From Podospora pseudoanserina (Eukaryota; Ascomycota; Sordariomycetes; Sordariales; Podosporaceae), in the NCBI RefSeq assembly GCF_035222485.1, contig NC_085920.1, positions 248,001-312,000 of the forward strand: DNA of 64,000 bases, given 5' to 3'. The translations under genes and the position numbers were made by a program. The notes beneath the pieces were generated by a model, which did not search any database, had not been told where the DNA came from, and saw only the letters and a program-made list of their open reading frames with translations. Of the stretch, positions 21,936 through 34,128 are shown piece after piece (position 1 is the first letter of the stretch; every line of letters begins with the position of its first letter).

Positions 21936-23682
21936 GGTGATTGATGACTATGTATGGTAGCAATCGATCCAACTTTGTCCTGCTATTCGCCCTGGACGCT
22001 CCAACATAGTGTTGCAACCATACACTAGGAAAGCTTCAAGTCCCGACGGAGTGGTTTGACAGCTTCTTGGTTGACCTTAGCTCGTGGGGTAGGGTAGCCG
22101 GGGAGGGAACACAAAAACGAATGTCGGTTTAGAAAGAATGAAGCAAAAAAGGGTCTGAGCTGGGGTATATTTGGCTGCTATCTTAGCTGACTATATACCA
22201 GACACGGATACATGAACACGGCAGCGGGCTGGGAAACTTGTGCATCTGGGGTAATTAAAAGACGAGATGGAGGGTTGGGTATCCGAACATGCAGCTGCGG
22301 AATGAAGAGTCTGGGGTCGAGCAAGCAGAAGCGGGGCAGAGCAGGCATACCGAGAGGTATCTGTCAAATGGCAGAGACGGGAACCGATGTGACGTTGTTT
22401 CGGTTGGGCCAAGAACTTCTTGGGGAGAGGAAGCTGAAGTTCGGTTCCCCCTGAAGATATAGCTTCGGCAATTCTTATGCTTGGGCAATAACGAAGATGC
22501 GCACGGACAGGGACGGACGGCAGCGAGATGGTGGGTTGGGCATGTTGCATGGGGCAGCAGTTTGGTACTGTTGGTGCCTGTCAGCGCTGTCAGCAAGCCC
22601 CGAACCAAGGTGTGAGGGATATCCAGATATGGAGGGACCGGATGGACGAGATCGGCGGCGGTGGAAGCATATGCGATCTCGAGATTGCAAAAAGTTCGGA
22701 TGACACTTGAGCCAGCGCAGAAGTGCAGGTTGGATCATGCGGCTAAGACATGACGTTTCAACTGTTCAGGGCCAGGGAACAACGGGGGATCTGAGGGTCC
22801 GTTGCACAATCGACATTGCGAGGATCTCATCTGAAAGCGACGGGACAGGGTAACTTGATAGAATGAGGAATGGTGCATTTGGTGCATTGGCTGTGGCGCA
22901 AATATTGAGCAAGAGAAGATGGGAGGAAAGTTCCCTCGATGGGTGCCTGTGCGTGCAGACGAAATGCAACCCTGCAGCAACTGCCATTAGCAAAGCAGCT
23001 TATTATGTGGGGACCAAAGAAAGAGCACTGAATGAAGATGCATTGCTCTGTGTAATCAAAGGAGGCATTCTCAAACCAGACACACTCCGGGTCTTGTATC
23101 TGGCCGACCGGCCGGATAAATCAACAGAAGAAAGACTTGCCCCGGTAACCACAACTGGGAACTGTTGGTTGGTGGCTTCGTAATTGGCCTCCGCGATTGT
23201 AGCCATTGGAGGGGCAATAGCCGGCAGGCACTTTTCAATATGTTTTGATTGCCGCCTGGTAGCGAGGATGATATGATATTAAACTGGAACTGCAAAAGAG
23301 ATGGCGCACAGATGGGAACTTCATCAATAGTAGGTAGGGCCCTTGTATTATTATGTCCAGATATACAGGTTTTCTTACATTATTATGTTCCCGTATTCAT
23401 CGCATTGGCCTTGAAGGAGAGGTACTGAGCATGATTCAAAGAGGACTCGACAAGCGTAACCTATCAATGATTGTTCAAAGCTCTGCAAGAAAAGAAAACC
23501 ACAGCCAACAGAGATAAGGTATTACTCGCTAGCCTACGTATATGTATCTGCCTATGCTCTCTTGCATTTGCCGCCCTTTTATTTTGTACTGCCAGCTGCT
23601 TTCACCTCTGCTCAGCACAAAGAGACAGAATCTTGTTTATATGGCAAAACCTTAATCTAAAGATAACTCTTACGACCAACTC
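21936..23682. other. Gene-poor region
   Basis: About 1.7 kb with small frames on both strands that overlap each other and show no family resemblance. It should hold the promoter of the SAT4-type gene. An AT-rich, possibly regulatory tract lies near 23330-23690. Confidence 0.5.
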
Positions 23683-24478
23683 TCACACAATAACCCTCCT
23701 CTCACCTTCTTTAACGGGGTAAAACTGGCCAGCCTGCCCTCCAGGATTAAACTCCAACCCCTCAAGCGCCATAATATTGACAAACTCCTTGTCAAAGTTG
23801 TCCAGACAATACCTCGCAATCATATCAATACCTATCCACAAAGGTTAGCCACCGCTATCAGTTCAGCACTGAGTTTGGAAACTTACCAGCCCCCGCCCCT
23901 CCCGCTGTCCAGAGCTCCCCCTTACCATCCCCCCCCTCATAAGGCTTCTCATCCACCACCCACCTCTGGTAAACCCACTCGGTGCCGGGAAATCCCGCTC
24001 GCGCCACTGGCAAAAACTCCTTGTTGGTCGTCACCTTCTTCCCCTCCAACAACCCAGTCGAAGCCAGCCACAAGCTCCCAATGCAAGTCGTCATCCACAC
24101 CCTCGTCTTGCCCCAGGCCTCCTTCATGAACCTGTCCGCTGCTTCAGGTCTATGGGTGGGCAGCGGGCCGCCAATGAGAATGATGTCAAGGTCCCTCGGA
24201 CAGTCATCATAGGTCACATTGGGCAAGAATCTGAACCCGCCGATGGAGTTTGGCAGGGAGGCGTTGGGGGGCGTGGTGGTTGCCGGTTCGAGGGAGGAGG
24301 CGATGTAAAAGAACTCAATGTTCATTGCGTGAGGGGTAAAGACGCCAAACTTGGGGTCGAGAGGAAGGACCTGGTTCAAGTAGCTGGCCGAGAGGTTGCC
24401 GAAGAGATCGATGCCCATGATGTCGGAGAGCTGGACTAGCTCGAGGAGGACGCCGATGCGGAGGGTTTTGGGGGACAT
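23683..24478 (-). CDS. DJ-1/PfpI family protein
   Basis: Exons 23887-24478 and 23683-23831 on the minus strand give 246 residues; the 55-base intron is GTAAGT...GGATAG with a GCTAAC branch point. The protein has the class-I-glutamine-amidotransferase-like fold signature: an early LRIGVLLELVQLSDIMGID strand-loop, DLDIILIGGPLP in the middle, and the nucleophile elbow TTCIGSLWLAS with Cys at about residue 132. The C-terminal exon supplies the last helix and strand (GIDMIARYCLDNFDKEFVNI). Fungal relatives are annotated as ThiJ/PfpI or isonitrile-hydratase-like proteins. The substrate is unknown. The frame also opens 21 codons upstream; I chose the Met that begins at the conserved strand. Confidence 0.88.
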
Positions 24479-24982
24479 CTTAGTCTTGATGGAAGCGTTG
24501 ATGTCGTTGGTGAAATGATTGAGTGACTGTGTGTTGATCAAGATACTCGAGCAAAAGAAAGGTGTGGATTGGGGGCTTACTTATACCATCCTGGACTCAA
24601 TTCCCTCCGTTGCTGGCCGGACCGAGCTCACCGCGCGGCGAATGAACCTGTCGTGCTACGGACGTACCGCTGTCGGAGACTAACAGAGACCGTTACACCT
24701 GGCACCGGAGTCCGTTGCGAATTCTGAGGTGACCTACCGAGTGCACTCGGAGCCATCCAGTTTGGCCCCGAGCCCAATCGGAGGTTACCTGCATCGTGCA
24801 CGGTGTAGGGAAAGTAAGAACACGGCGCAGGTAGTCTTGACCTCTATTTAGGCCATTCGCTCAACCCTAATCCGACAGTAGCTAGAGCCGCACAAAGATG
24901 TAACCTTCTGAACCACAGACTCCACCACACACAACATGAAGATGGAGTCGTCAAAAATGGAGTTCCAAAAAGCAAGTCTAGA
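24479..24982. other. Intergenic region
   Basis: Promoter side of the DJ-1-like gene, plus a GC-rich stretch (24600-24830) with scattered CCGA/CGG words. No gene recognised. Confidence 0.5.
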
Positions 24983-25054
24983 TGCCCACAGCCAGAATTG
25001 AACTGACGACCTTGTCATTACTAGTGACACGCTCTACCACTGAGCCATGCGGGC
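24983..25054 (-). tRNA. tRNA-Thr (anticodon AGT)
   Basis: On the minus strand 72 bases fold as a canonical tRNA. The acceptor pairs GCCCGCA with TGTGGGC, followed by discriminator A. The D arm is GCTC...GAGC with an AGTGGTA loop, the anticodon stem TGTCA/TGACA encloses the loop CTAGTAA, and the T arm is GTCAG-TTCAATT-CTGGC. The anticodon AGT reads Thr codons ACN (ACU/ACC after A-to-I editing). No intron. The TTCAATT T-loop fits an internal B box. Confidence 0.93.
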
Positions 25055-25442
25055 TGATGATTGGTTGTTGTTGGTGATGTTGGCGGATGATGGGCTTCTG
25101 AAGGTGTTGGACTGGGATGTCAGTGTTTATGTAAAAGATAGGATGGGGAAATGGCAGCATTGGTGCTGCAAACTTGATAAGCCATTGGGCGAAATGCCCG
25201 AGTGACAAAAAGGCAAGAGCAATGGAAGGGGATTGAAGGGGATCATCAGGGTCCGTGCTGCTGCTCCTTTCAGCCTCAGTTCTCCAAGCGGCAGACACGT
25301 AGGCACGTGACTGCGCGACAGCCACCCGTTCAGGGGCGCGCTAAAGCTTAAGTGGAAAATGCATTTCTTCTGCTGCCTGTTTGCATCAAGTTGCGACGAC
25401 ATCCCATCTCATCAACCACGCAGCACCGAGAATCTGGACGCC
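25055..25442. other. Intergenic region
   Basis: Spacer between the tRNA 5' side and the DUF7918 gene start; it holds both promoters. Nothing else recognised. Confidence 0.5.
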
Positions 25443-26697
25443 ATGGCTATTCTCCCATCCATTCCTGGTCTCACCGTGACAGTGGAGGTGGCAGACAGAC
25501 CCACGAAAGAATATGACGACCCCGACGCGGATTCTATGCAGATTGAGATGCAACGTGAAGAGTTTGATCACCACGCCACCCCCGACCTTCCGTACGTCGT
25601 CAAGTACATTGAAGCCAAACCTGGGGCCTTTTATCATTATCGAGTCAGCATTCAGCCTCGACGATTTCACTACGTATCCGATCATGTTGGCTTCACTGTC
25701 GTCAATGACGGCCGCGAGACAGGCATGACCCATTTAACATTTAATGATCGTGTCGAGAAACTCGGTCTCAGCCTCGTAGAGCGGACAGTGGGTTCGACGG
25801 TGTCACGAACTCGCGGGGGTAGCTACATCAATCGATATTTTTGTTTTTCAGCTCTCAATGTTGGTAGGTTGGCTTTCCGTGGGGGTGGGGGTTCAGACGT
25901 TATGGGAAGATACTCACTAGGTGATAATGATGGCAGTCGAGTCGGACCAGTTCACGACCGATCAAGTCAAAAAGCAGACCGCTCGGGCGAAAGAGACCGG
26001 GGTTCTTAAAGTCCATTTGTATCACATGGACGTATCTGAAGGCTATAAGCCGCAAATAATCAGTGGTTCCGGCCCCGAAAATGAAACGACAGTGACCATG
26101 GCCGAAAAATCCCTCAAGGGCAGGGCTGTTGACTGCGTCACGAGGTTTGTCACATTTCTGCCATGACAACTGAACCCGAATGACTTACAGCTGTTTCTAG
26201 CTCCGTCGTTCGCCCTCGGGCTGATCATCCTGGGTTGTATCCAACAGACAACTATCATGATCCGAAAAAACGCCCCTTTGCGGTTTTTGAGTTCCGTTAT
26301 CGTTCGAAAGGTTAGTGCAAAACAAAGAGCCCGAGTCTGCAACTAGCCCGTTGCTTACCAGATGTTTTTTCAGAGGGTCTCATCAAAGAAGGCATTATTC
26401 CGCGGCCAACTGTCTCCGGCGATATCAAGGAGATGAGTGAAACAGAGGTTCGACGGAAGTTGGCAGAGCTTCTGGAGAAGCAAAAGGTGCGAATTCGAAT
26501 GCGCTCAAATTTGACACTGATCAGGCGTAAAGCTGACAACAGAATAGTTTGGACCGGACACGAAGCCTGCGAGGCTCAAGCGCGAAGCTGACAGAATGGA
26601 AGTGGACGATTGGGCCCCAGATCCTGCCTTCGAGACTCGGTACAAAACTCGGAGATTATCCCATGGCCAGATGGAGATTGATCTCACCGAGGACTGA
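25443..26697 (+). CDS. DUF7918-domain protein
   Basis: Five exons, 25443-25863, 25937-26144, 26201-26310, 26374-26486 and 26548-26697, give 333 residues; every intron is 56-73 bases with GT...AG ends and each frame closes. The N-terminus (MAILPSIPGLTVTVEVADRP...EYDDPDAD) and the YVVKYIEAKPGAFYHYRV block match the fungal DUF7918 domain. The later motifs LNVVESDQFTTDQVKKQTARAKETG, split across intron 1, and FAVFEFRYRSK also fit. The C-terminus has a helical MSETEVRRKLAELLEKQK and an acidic end (EIDLTED). The function of this large, fungus-restricted family is unknown. The complete exon set and clean splicing suggest a live gene, in contrast with the inverted relative downstream. Confidence 0.87.
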
Positions 26698-27082
26698 TGA
26701 GCTCGGCGAGGGAAATCTGTTGGGTGTTTTGGGTCTGTATTTTCAGTGTGTCTTTTCCATGGGTGCATTATAATGGACGGATACACCTACAAAAGGCGTT
26801 TGGGGGCTTCGGGAAAACCATGTCTTTGCGCTTGGGATGGTAATATCTTCGGTCATGACTAGCATGGACAGCTGCAACATGGGTGCATGTAGAATATTCT
26901 TAATGTAATACTTTGTGATTTGATTTTGGGGCTGTCTACTATCGCAACCGACTCAACGTATGGTGGCATCGGTCCTCTGGTGTGTTGACTAGGTAAATCA
27001 ACAATGAGAGCAAAGAGATGACCTAATCCTGGTTACTCCCATAATCTCTGTGTTAAAAGGTCACCATTGCCTCCTGGCCCCA
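26698..27082. other. Intergenic spacer between the two DUF7918 loci
   Basis: Shared 3' region of two convergent relatives. No gene content. Confidence 0.6.
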
Positions 27083-28401
27083 TTACTCTGTGTCGCCGGT
27101 GAGGTCAACAAGCGTGTCTTCATCCTCGCTATCACCTTCTGATTTCAGAATCTTTGTGCAGAACACTCGCCTGTTCTCTTGTGTTGGTTCGTCTGGCAGT
27201 GGCATGGGTCATTCTTGGAATCGTCGTCACTCTCGTCCCTCTCTCGCTTGATTGTCTTGATGTCGCGAAGAGTCTCGATCTCCTCCTCTTGTTCCTAGGG
27301 GTTCAAACAGCAGGGTTAGCGTCTGACATGATGATATGATATCCGTGTGGCTATGTGTTCTGATGGTAGTTTACCTTTTCGCGCTTCAAAGCCTTGAGCA
27401 GCGCCTCCTTCCTCTTCTCGTCACTCATCTGAGCAACTTGTTCTTCGAGGAAGGGCTCAGGAATGATACCTTCTTTGATGAGGCCGTCTGTCTATTGAAT
27501 CAGCATCATATTTGCAGACACCAGCACCGGCTTCGGTATCAGCTGAGAAATACTACCTACTCTTGAGACGATAGCGAAACTCGTATCGTGCAAAAGGTCA
27601 CTCCCAGGGGTCCACCATCGCGCCGTCGCGTAATGTTATGCTAGTCCTTAGCCGGGATGGTACAGGTTGAAAGGTGGCCCGACAATTCAAGGCTTTGCCA
27701 TCAAGCGCTTTGGTTGCGGCTTATTGCGGGATGGTTTCTGATGGCAGTGAGGAAATACCAGTTGGCCCCTCAAACCGATTCTTTTCTCGTGACTCAATTG
27801 TTCCAATGTGGTTGAAGAGTTCGACAATAAAGGTCCCATATTTCTTGGTCTTTTTGGTTCCTTTTGTAGTCGTGTCGGAGCTTTCCGCTTCGATTACGAT
27901 GCTGTTAGCATTTATGCAGCATCCGTCATGTGCCTGTTTACGGGTTACTTTGGTTTTTATTTACTCACCCACGTCAAGATTGCCAAATGTAAACGACAGA
28001 TGACGGTTGAGTCCTTTATGCCACAGCATATTGATTAACATTCCCCGCGGCGTGTTTGTCAGCACAGACGTAGGAGGTCAGGACTGATAGTGATCGTTGT
28101 ACCAAACGCTCCTCCGTGGACCTTCAATCTTGTGCCATCTACAAGAAGATACGCTTTGACATAGCTTGTAGACCATTCGTACGTACGGTTCTTGTCCCCA
28201 GTGATGCGACAACCCAAGCTGTTGAGTCGAAAGGCGAAGCTGGCGCCAGACTTGGCCTCAATATACTTGACAACGTGAGGGGTCCCGTCATGTTCATGGT
28301 CGCCCATCAGCTTCGGCGGGAGGGATCGGGTTGTACTCCGTGGCTGTCTCACCGTTGATTTCAACGGTGACGGAAATACCGAGGACGTCGATGATCGCCA
28401 T
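27083..28401 (-). pseudogene. DUF7918-family gene, broken
   Basis: The minus strand carries the DUF7918 layout in order but with frame losses. MAIIDVLGISVTVEINGETATEYNP starts at 28401 and runs into a stop. The next block (HVVKYIEAKSGASFAFRL...) is in another frame. Degenerate middle blocks follow (KKYGTFIVELF, YEFRYRLK). A clean exon GLIKEGIIPEPFLEE...LKALKREK is flanked by good splice sites (...CAATAG, GTAAAC). The last exon begins EQEEEIETLRDIKTIKRE and shifts frame before the acidic end DEDTLVDLTGDTE, TAA at 27083-27085. At least two frameshifts are needed to read it through. It is the tail-to-tail neighbour of the intact gene at 25443-26697 and a diverged paralogue of it. Confidence 0.75.
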
Positions 28402-29763
28402 GATGGGGTCCTGGCGGCGGTGGAATATGGACCAAAGCCAAGCAGTGAGAGTCGTTGAAAGCTGCGCCAAAGTGGCAGCCGTTTGGGGAAAAGAGGAGTC
28501 GGGAAGTGGAAGTGAGGAGGAAATTTGGTCTGGCGACGGGAAGAATATTTATCTCTCCTATTCTTTGTTTACCGCCCCATAACTCCGCTGGCGACAACAG
28601 ATGAGATGGAAAGAATAAATTGCAAAGTAAAGCTCCTGAATCGAAAGGAAGGAGCGCAAGATTTGCCAAAAACAAGCACCTCCTCATCAGGCAGAATCCC
28701 AGATGAGATGACAAGGTTCATATACAGGCAGAATCACATGAGAAACAACCAAGAAGTTCTGACCCGCCCGGCCTAGACTTCCTACCATACACAAGATGAA
28801 CGATAGTGTCCAAGCCTCCGTCCTCGAGCAACCTGTTTTCTCAGTGTCTAGCTAGCCGAAGACGAACACAAATGAAGAAGTGATAGGGCCAGAAAACTTT
28901 CCCCAATAGAAAGTAGTTCATCATCTCTGTCCCGATGACCACAGACAAATATCCATGGATTGTTGACCCCCATTATATGGAACCAAAAGGACATCCTACC
29001 CATAAGGTAGGCCAGGTGGTACATATCTCCACACACTAACCTTCGTCACCGACCTACTTGCGCCAATGCCCCCTGGACCGAGGAGGACTTCCTCACAATT
29101 CGGAGCCGAGATTGTACTACGACCTCCAAACACTGGTTGGCAAGAGTATACAACGGGAAGGTATCATCTGTGAAAATGCACAAGCTGGTATGAACTCAGG
29201 GATGAACAGAGAGGGTGATGATAGAATCGCAGATCAGACATTTGGCTCGTTGTGGGAGACTACTTCAAGCAACCTTTGAGCTGGAAACAATATGAATGAC
29301 ACCATCGTGCTGATTTGAAATATATGCTCTGATAATCTTCAGGATGAACCAATGCAAATTCCATTAATCTGTATTGACTTTCCTGCAACCAAGACCACCC
29401 GCGAGTGACAAGTAGACGACATTAAGATCTTCACCCAGCATAAAGTTCACATCCAGGTATTGGCAATTCCAGTCCATCTCCCCGCTGGCCAGCACCAGAA
29501 CCACATTGCTAACAATATCTCCTTCACTGATGCCAGAGTTTCTAACCACTATCAAAGCCAATGCCCATATGCACGCGGCTGCAGACGTGCCTGTTTGCTC
29601 CGCCGCTTGGCCACTCAAACCCCGAGACAACTCCCATTTCAGGTTCGTGCAGGGCTCAATTAAAAGGCCGAGATGTAGTTGCCTCGGAGCTAGAGCTGTC
29701 GCTAGAGGATCTCGAGGCGAAGATGGACGAATTTGGAGTAGTTGACTCGACCTTTTGAGGGAA
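28402..29763. other. Gene-poor region
   Basis: About 1.36 kb. Short frames at 29058-29279, 29364-29630 and 29460-29758 overlap and lack family resemblance. No feature supported. Confidence 0.5.
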
Positions 29764-30563
29764 CTAGCGGGCGCCCAGGAGGGTCGAGCCGAAAAGGGAA
29801 AACGCAGGAACGGGCCCCTGGTGAGAGAAGATCGATTTAAGTTCCTGTGAAGCAGCGCTGCTTGTGGAAGACGCAGCAGAAGACGGCTCGGTCTTCATGA
29901 CTGGGGCAGAACCGCGCTTGAAATCGTTGACCTGATACTGCATCGGCGTAGGCTGGGGTAAATTGTTCATAGGGCAGACTCTGAAAGACACGTCCCTGTT
30001 GATGAGAACCAAATTGCTGTCGTCCGTTGACCCAAAACCAATGGGAGCATGGAAAATCAAAGAATGGCTCATACACACGCCGAGCTTGCCAAAGTCATCA
30101 GGAACTGGCTGAATGTTGAAATGGGCTCGACGTAATTTCTCGAAAATAGTTCGCTCGACCGAAGCCCAGTCTGCTTCTGCGCGCGCCCTTCTCAAGGCAG
30201 ATGGAGTGAATGCATTGATGCTTGAGACAGACATTTTGACTTCATCACGGTCACGGTTGTACACTGTCTTTATGCGAAAATTGCCGACAGAATGGGTGAT
30301 GTGGTTTCCACCTCGATAGCGACCCTTGCGACGACCACGGTCGGCCGGAGGTTTGTACTCGGGCAGTGCGAAGAAGTTCTGTTCTTACAGTCAGCAGGGC
30401 GTAGCTTCAGAGAAGCCGGGGTGCTCACCGGTTTGCCCTCGTCTTTGGGCTTCATCAAGGCTTTGGATGTGGCCTTGGGGGGAGCCATTGGAATCTTCGA
30501 CATGTCAAACTTTCCACCGGGCTCGCCCTTGATGTGGCCCCCTTCTTCCTTAACGAACGACAT
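29764..30563 (-). CDS. Hypothetical protein, two exons
   Basis: Exons 30429-30563 and 29764-30378 on the minus strand give 249 residues. The 50-base intron (GTGAGC...AACAG) has a GCTGAC branch point, and the frame closes as DEGKP then NFFALPEYKPPAD. The N-terminus is Lys/Glu/Gly-rich (MSFVKEEGGHIKGEPGGKF). A basic GRRKGRYRGG patch is followed by a helical, conserved-looking block (SALRRARAEADWASVERTIFEKLRRAHF) and a mixed region with SLIFHAPIGFGSTDDSNLVLI. The tail is Ser/Ala-rich and disordered. I do not recognise the family. Splice quality and amino-acid character favour a real gene. Confidence 0.75.
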
Positions 30564-30895
30564 GTTGACGTGGCTAGGCAATTGCCGTCCGGAAGGAGGA
30601 TGATGAGCTGGGCGATCTGAGGGGCCACAAGAGACTGAAGATGGTTCTGGAGAGGTCGAGAGGTCGAGGTCGGAACGCAATGCTGAGAGTGAAAGAGACG
30701 CGTGAAACCTTGCCGTTCAGTAGACTTTTAAAAGGCACGCGTGACAAGGTGGGAGGTGGCTTGGCTCCTTCCTGCTGCGGAAGATGTCAGGCAGGATAAT
30801 ATGGCTTAACACGTCATCCCTTTGCGAGGCAAGAACTTCGGGGTATTGGCTGGCCTAGATGAAAATGAATTTCTGTGGTGGTTAAAAATGTTGCC
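30564..30895. other. Intergenic region
   Basis: Spacer between the photolyase 3' end and the promoter of the upstream-lying orphan gene. Nothing recognised. Confidence 0.5.
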
Positions 30896-32804
30896 TCAAA
30901 GACCGCTGTCTATTCCCTTCTTGTATGCAGCCAATGTCCTTTCTCTTGCACCTTTATGCTCAACAATGTGCTTCGGATACCCTGCCTTGATAGCCAAGGC
31001 GGCAGCCCCTCGCCCATATGGGTCGTGGATTGCCTTGCCCTTGACCTCCTTCAGCTCTGGAACCCACTTGCGAATGTACTCTCCATCAGGGTCAAACTTC
31101 TCACTCTGTAGCAGCGGGTTGAAGATGCGGAAGTATGGCTGCGGGTCCACGCCCACTGATGCCGAAAACCCCCATCCTCCGTTATTGCTCGCAAAATCGC
31201 CGTCGACAAGATGCTCCATAAAGTACTTCTCCCCCATCCTCCAGTCAAGAAGCAGGTCCTTGCACAGAAAGGAAGCAACAATCATCCGGCAGCGGTTGTG
31301 CACCCAACCCATAAAACGGAGCTGGCGCATGGCGGCGTCGACGATGGGAAATCCGGTACGTCCTTCTTTCCAAGCGTCAAAGTGCTCCATGTTGTAGGAC
31401 CACTCAATGTTGGCGTACTCTGGTTTGAAGGGCTTGTTCATGCTGCGTATGGCTTGTCAGAAGAGAACTAGATCACTAACAGAAAGCGACTCACCAGATA
31501 TACGGCCATTGGACTAGCACATGCTTGTAAAAGTCCCTCCACGCAACCTCGCTGATCCAAGTCTGGATCCCCTCGTTCCCTCCGTCGAGTTTTTTCGTAT
31601 TGTTACGACCACGGGCTGTCCGAACAGCTGTCCTCGCGCTGAGTGTGCCACTGGCAAAGTGAACAGAAAGGCTGGAGGTGCCGGGGTTGGAAGGGATGTT
31701 TCGGTTTTGTTGGTACTTCCCAATGGCTTGGTCTGCAAACTTGGACAACCGTTTCATTGCCTCGTGCTCCCCAGCCGGCCATAAAGCCCGAAATCGTTCC
31801 CGATCCTCCTTGCTCAAGGTCTTGTTTTCTGGTGCTGAGGGTATTGGACACTCGAAGATATGAGCAAGCTTTTGTCTCGTGGACTCGGGATTCTTTGTTG
31901 GGGATTCAACCAGCTCCAACAAGTCTAGATTCTCGTGAACGTGTCGAACCCAAGTCCTGAACCAGGGTGTGTACACTGCATATTGCGCACCGCTTCCACT
32001 TGTCAGCCTCCCCGGCGGCACAATACAGGTATCATGCAACACATCCATGACAAGCCCCCTTTTTGCCAGCAATCTCGCCATCCTGGCGTCCCTTCTCAGC
32101 TCGTCCACTTCGTACTCCATGTTGGCAAATAAGTGACTAGCTCCCCATTCGCTCATCAGCTCCACAATCCTGCTTGGTATCTCCTTTCTCTTCTTCACAG
32201 TCTCGACCCAGAGAGGGATATCCAGCGCCGCAAGGTCCTTCTTCAAGATTTCCAGTGTCCGCAGCATAAAGTCCACCCTCACAGGAGCAGTCAAGTGTGC
32301 CTCAAAGTCTTGCGGACTGAGGATGTACAGCGCAATGAGTGGCACGCCAGCAGCCTGAGCCTTTTGACTGGCACAAAACAGAGCCGTGTTGTCTGTTGTT
32401 CTCAAGTCCATCTTGAACCAGTGCACCACTGCCCCTGCAACTGGCGTGTTGGCTCTGTGTTCAGCTGTATCTGCCTGTGCAGCCTTTAGCAGCTCGATAG
32501 GTCGGGGCAACTCATTGTTGTTGTATGCCCTGGCACGCGCAGTGGACATTTCGTGAGGGTAGTAATTCCGGAGGACGATGCCATGTTTTTCGGCATCTTG
32601 GTGGAAGGGGTGCGGCTCTCGCAAGGGGTCTGACGACAGAGATGGTTCGGAAGGGGGTTCGGCGAGGACGGTCTTGCGCTTCTTCTCTGGAGGCGGTTGG
32701 TCAGGTTCGGGCTTGATGAACCCCTTGGTACCATTCAACGTGCCATTAGTGCTTGGCGCACCGTTGGCGGAGGGCTTTCGTTTGGGATATCTACTAGCCG
32801 GCAT
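30896..32804 (-). CDS. phr1: CPD-type deoxyribodipyrimidine photolyase
   Basis: Exons 31495-32804 and 30896-31442 encode 618 residues from the Met at 32804. The 52-base intron (GTGAGT...ACGCAG) falls in the family-typical HVLVQWPYIC/MNKPFKPEY stretch. The N-terminus is a basic, disordered extension with a PEKKRK nuclear-type motif. The photolyase alpha/beta antenna domain begins at VVHWFKMDLRTTDN, and the C-terminal FAD domain contains WISEVAWRDFYKHVL, GFPIVDAAMRQL, MGWVHNRCRMIVASFL and FGFSASVGVDPQPYFRIFNP-type blocks (here GWGFSAS...). The enzyme uses near-UV/blue light, via FAD and an antenna chromophore, to split cyclobutane pyrimidine dimers. The frame stays open upstream, and a Met at 32909 would add a presequence-like leader (see findings). 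Confidence 0.94.
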
Positions 32805-33753
32805 GATGGTGAAGTTGAGAGCTGGCCGACAGTAGTGGGAGTGTAGGTGGAGAGTGGACAGAGATGCAATACCTTGCGAGAGTCTACAAGCACGAAGTAG
32901 GAGAAACATGGGACTTTTTGTGAAAGAGGAAAGAAGGGACACTGCAAACACTTGCTTACAGCGGTGGCCCGTTTGTTTTGTGCAGCGGCACGTCAAGATT
33001 GCGGCGATCGCCAATCGGACACCCAGCCGCCCGATCGTGGTGGACGTCATGGTGTCTCTGACATCGCACCCCGATCCGGTCCGTTTCCAGCTTCCTTTGT
33101 TAGCGCGGCACTGACCGCAGGGACACCTTGATGGCGGGAATTTTGGGGCCATCTGCTAAGACTGGCCCCTGAGCCAAATGCCAATTGATGGAAATAGGTA
33201 GGTTAACATTCATCCAGACACCATGCACACTGGACGAGTCAAGGTAAAATGTAAGACCCGTATCTGTACCATAACGAGCAACTTCTCCGTCACGGCTTTT
33301 TCGAGGCCTCTTGATTGATCTACGGCATGGGAGCTATCGAGGTAGCCCCAGACTCCCCAAATATCGAGTATGGATTTGGTGAGCTTTTGCTGGCCGGGGG
33401 GGCAGTCACGCAAAAATCGAAGCGAGGAATAGGGGGCTTTCCGAGCGGGGCAAGAATAAGTGATCACGATGCCAGTGTATTTGTTCCGAGTAGATAATGT
33501 CCGTTGACGCCGTCGAGAGTTACCGGCAAAGCTGTATCTCTGCGAAAAAAAGAAAACGCATGATTCCCAAACCCAGCCGTCATCCCGCTGCCCGTCGTCC
33601 AAATCGTTCGTTGAAAAAGGCGTCCGGAAAGTTTTTAAAAAACGCACATCTGCCAGAAAGAATCCGTCAGCATTTCCGCCCGCCGCGATTGATGCTCCAC
33701 AGCCCAGTCGTCCGACGTACCATCATCTCCTCCCAACAACCAGGATTCGTAAT
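32805..33753. other. Intergenic region
   Basis: About 950 bases containing the photolyase promoter and the eS21 3' region. The photolyase frame stays open to 33152, but only the part to about 32909 could plausibly be coding. Confidence 0.5.
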
Positions 33754-34128
33754 TTATCTCTGGGCAGACCAGACGTTCTTGAGAAGACCGTCACGCTGAG
33801 CAAGTCTGTTCAGAGCATCGTCGCTCTCGCCCATGGCGCGAACGAAACCGGAGAGAGCATAAATGATGTTCTCGCCCTGGATGGCCCGGCCGTTCTCGTC
33901 GACCTTGGCGATGGTGATCTGGCAAGAACCGTGGTCCTTGGCCTTGATAATGCGGCCCGTCGCAGAGCACTTGCGGGGGACGTAACTGGAGTAGAGATTC
34001 CAAAGTCAGCACACAACCCACCACAACCGATCCATCCCTCGTCGCCGTCCGTCTCGTGGTCGTCGGGTTTTGCGAGAAAAGAGGGCGAGCGCTTACAGAT
34101 CGACGATCTCTCCCTTGTCGTTCTCCAT
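33754..34128 (-). CDS. rps21: 40S ribosomal protein eS21
   Basis: Exons 34097-34128 and 33754-33985 give 87 residues, the normal length for eS21. The intron (111 bases, GTAAGC...CTCCAG) interrupts the codon of Leu11. The product begins [19 protein letters not shown] and runs through [19 protein letters not shown] to the end [11 protein letters not shown], almost identical to fungal eS21. It is a structural protein of the 40S subunit needed for 18S rRNA 3' maturation. The early-intron architecture is usual for fungal ribosomal genes. Confidence 0.97.
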
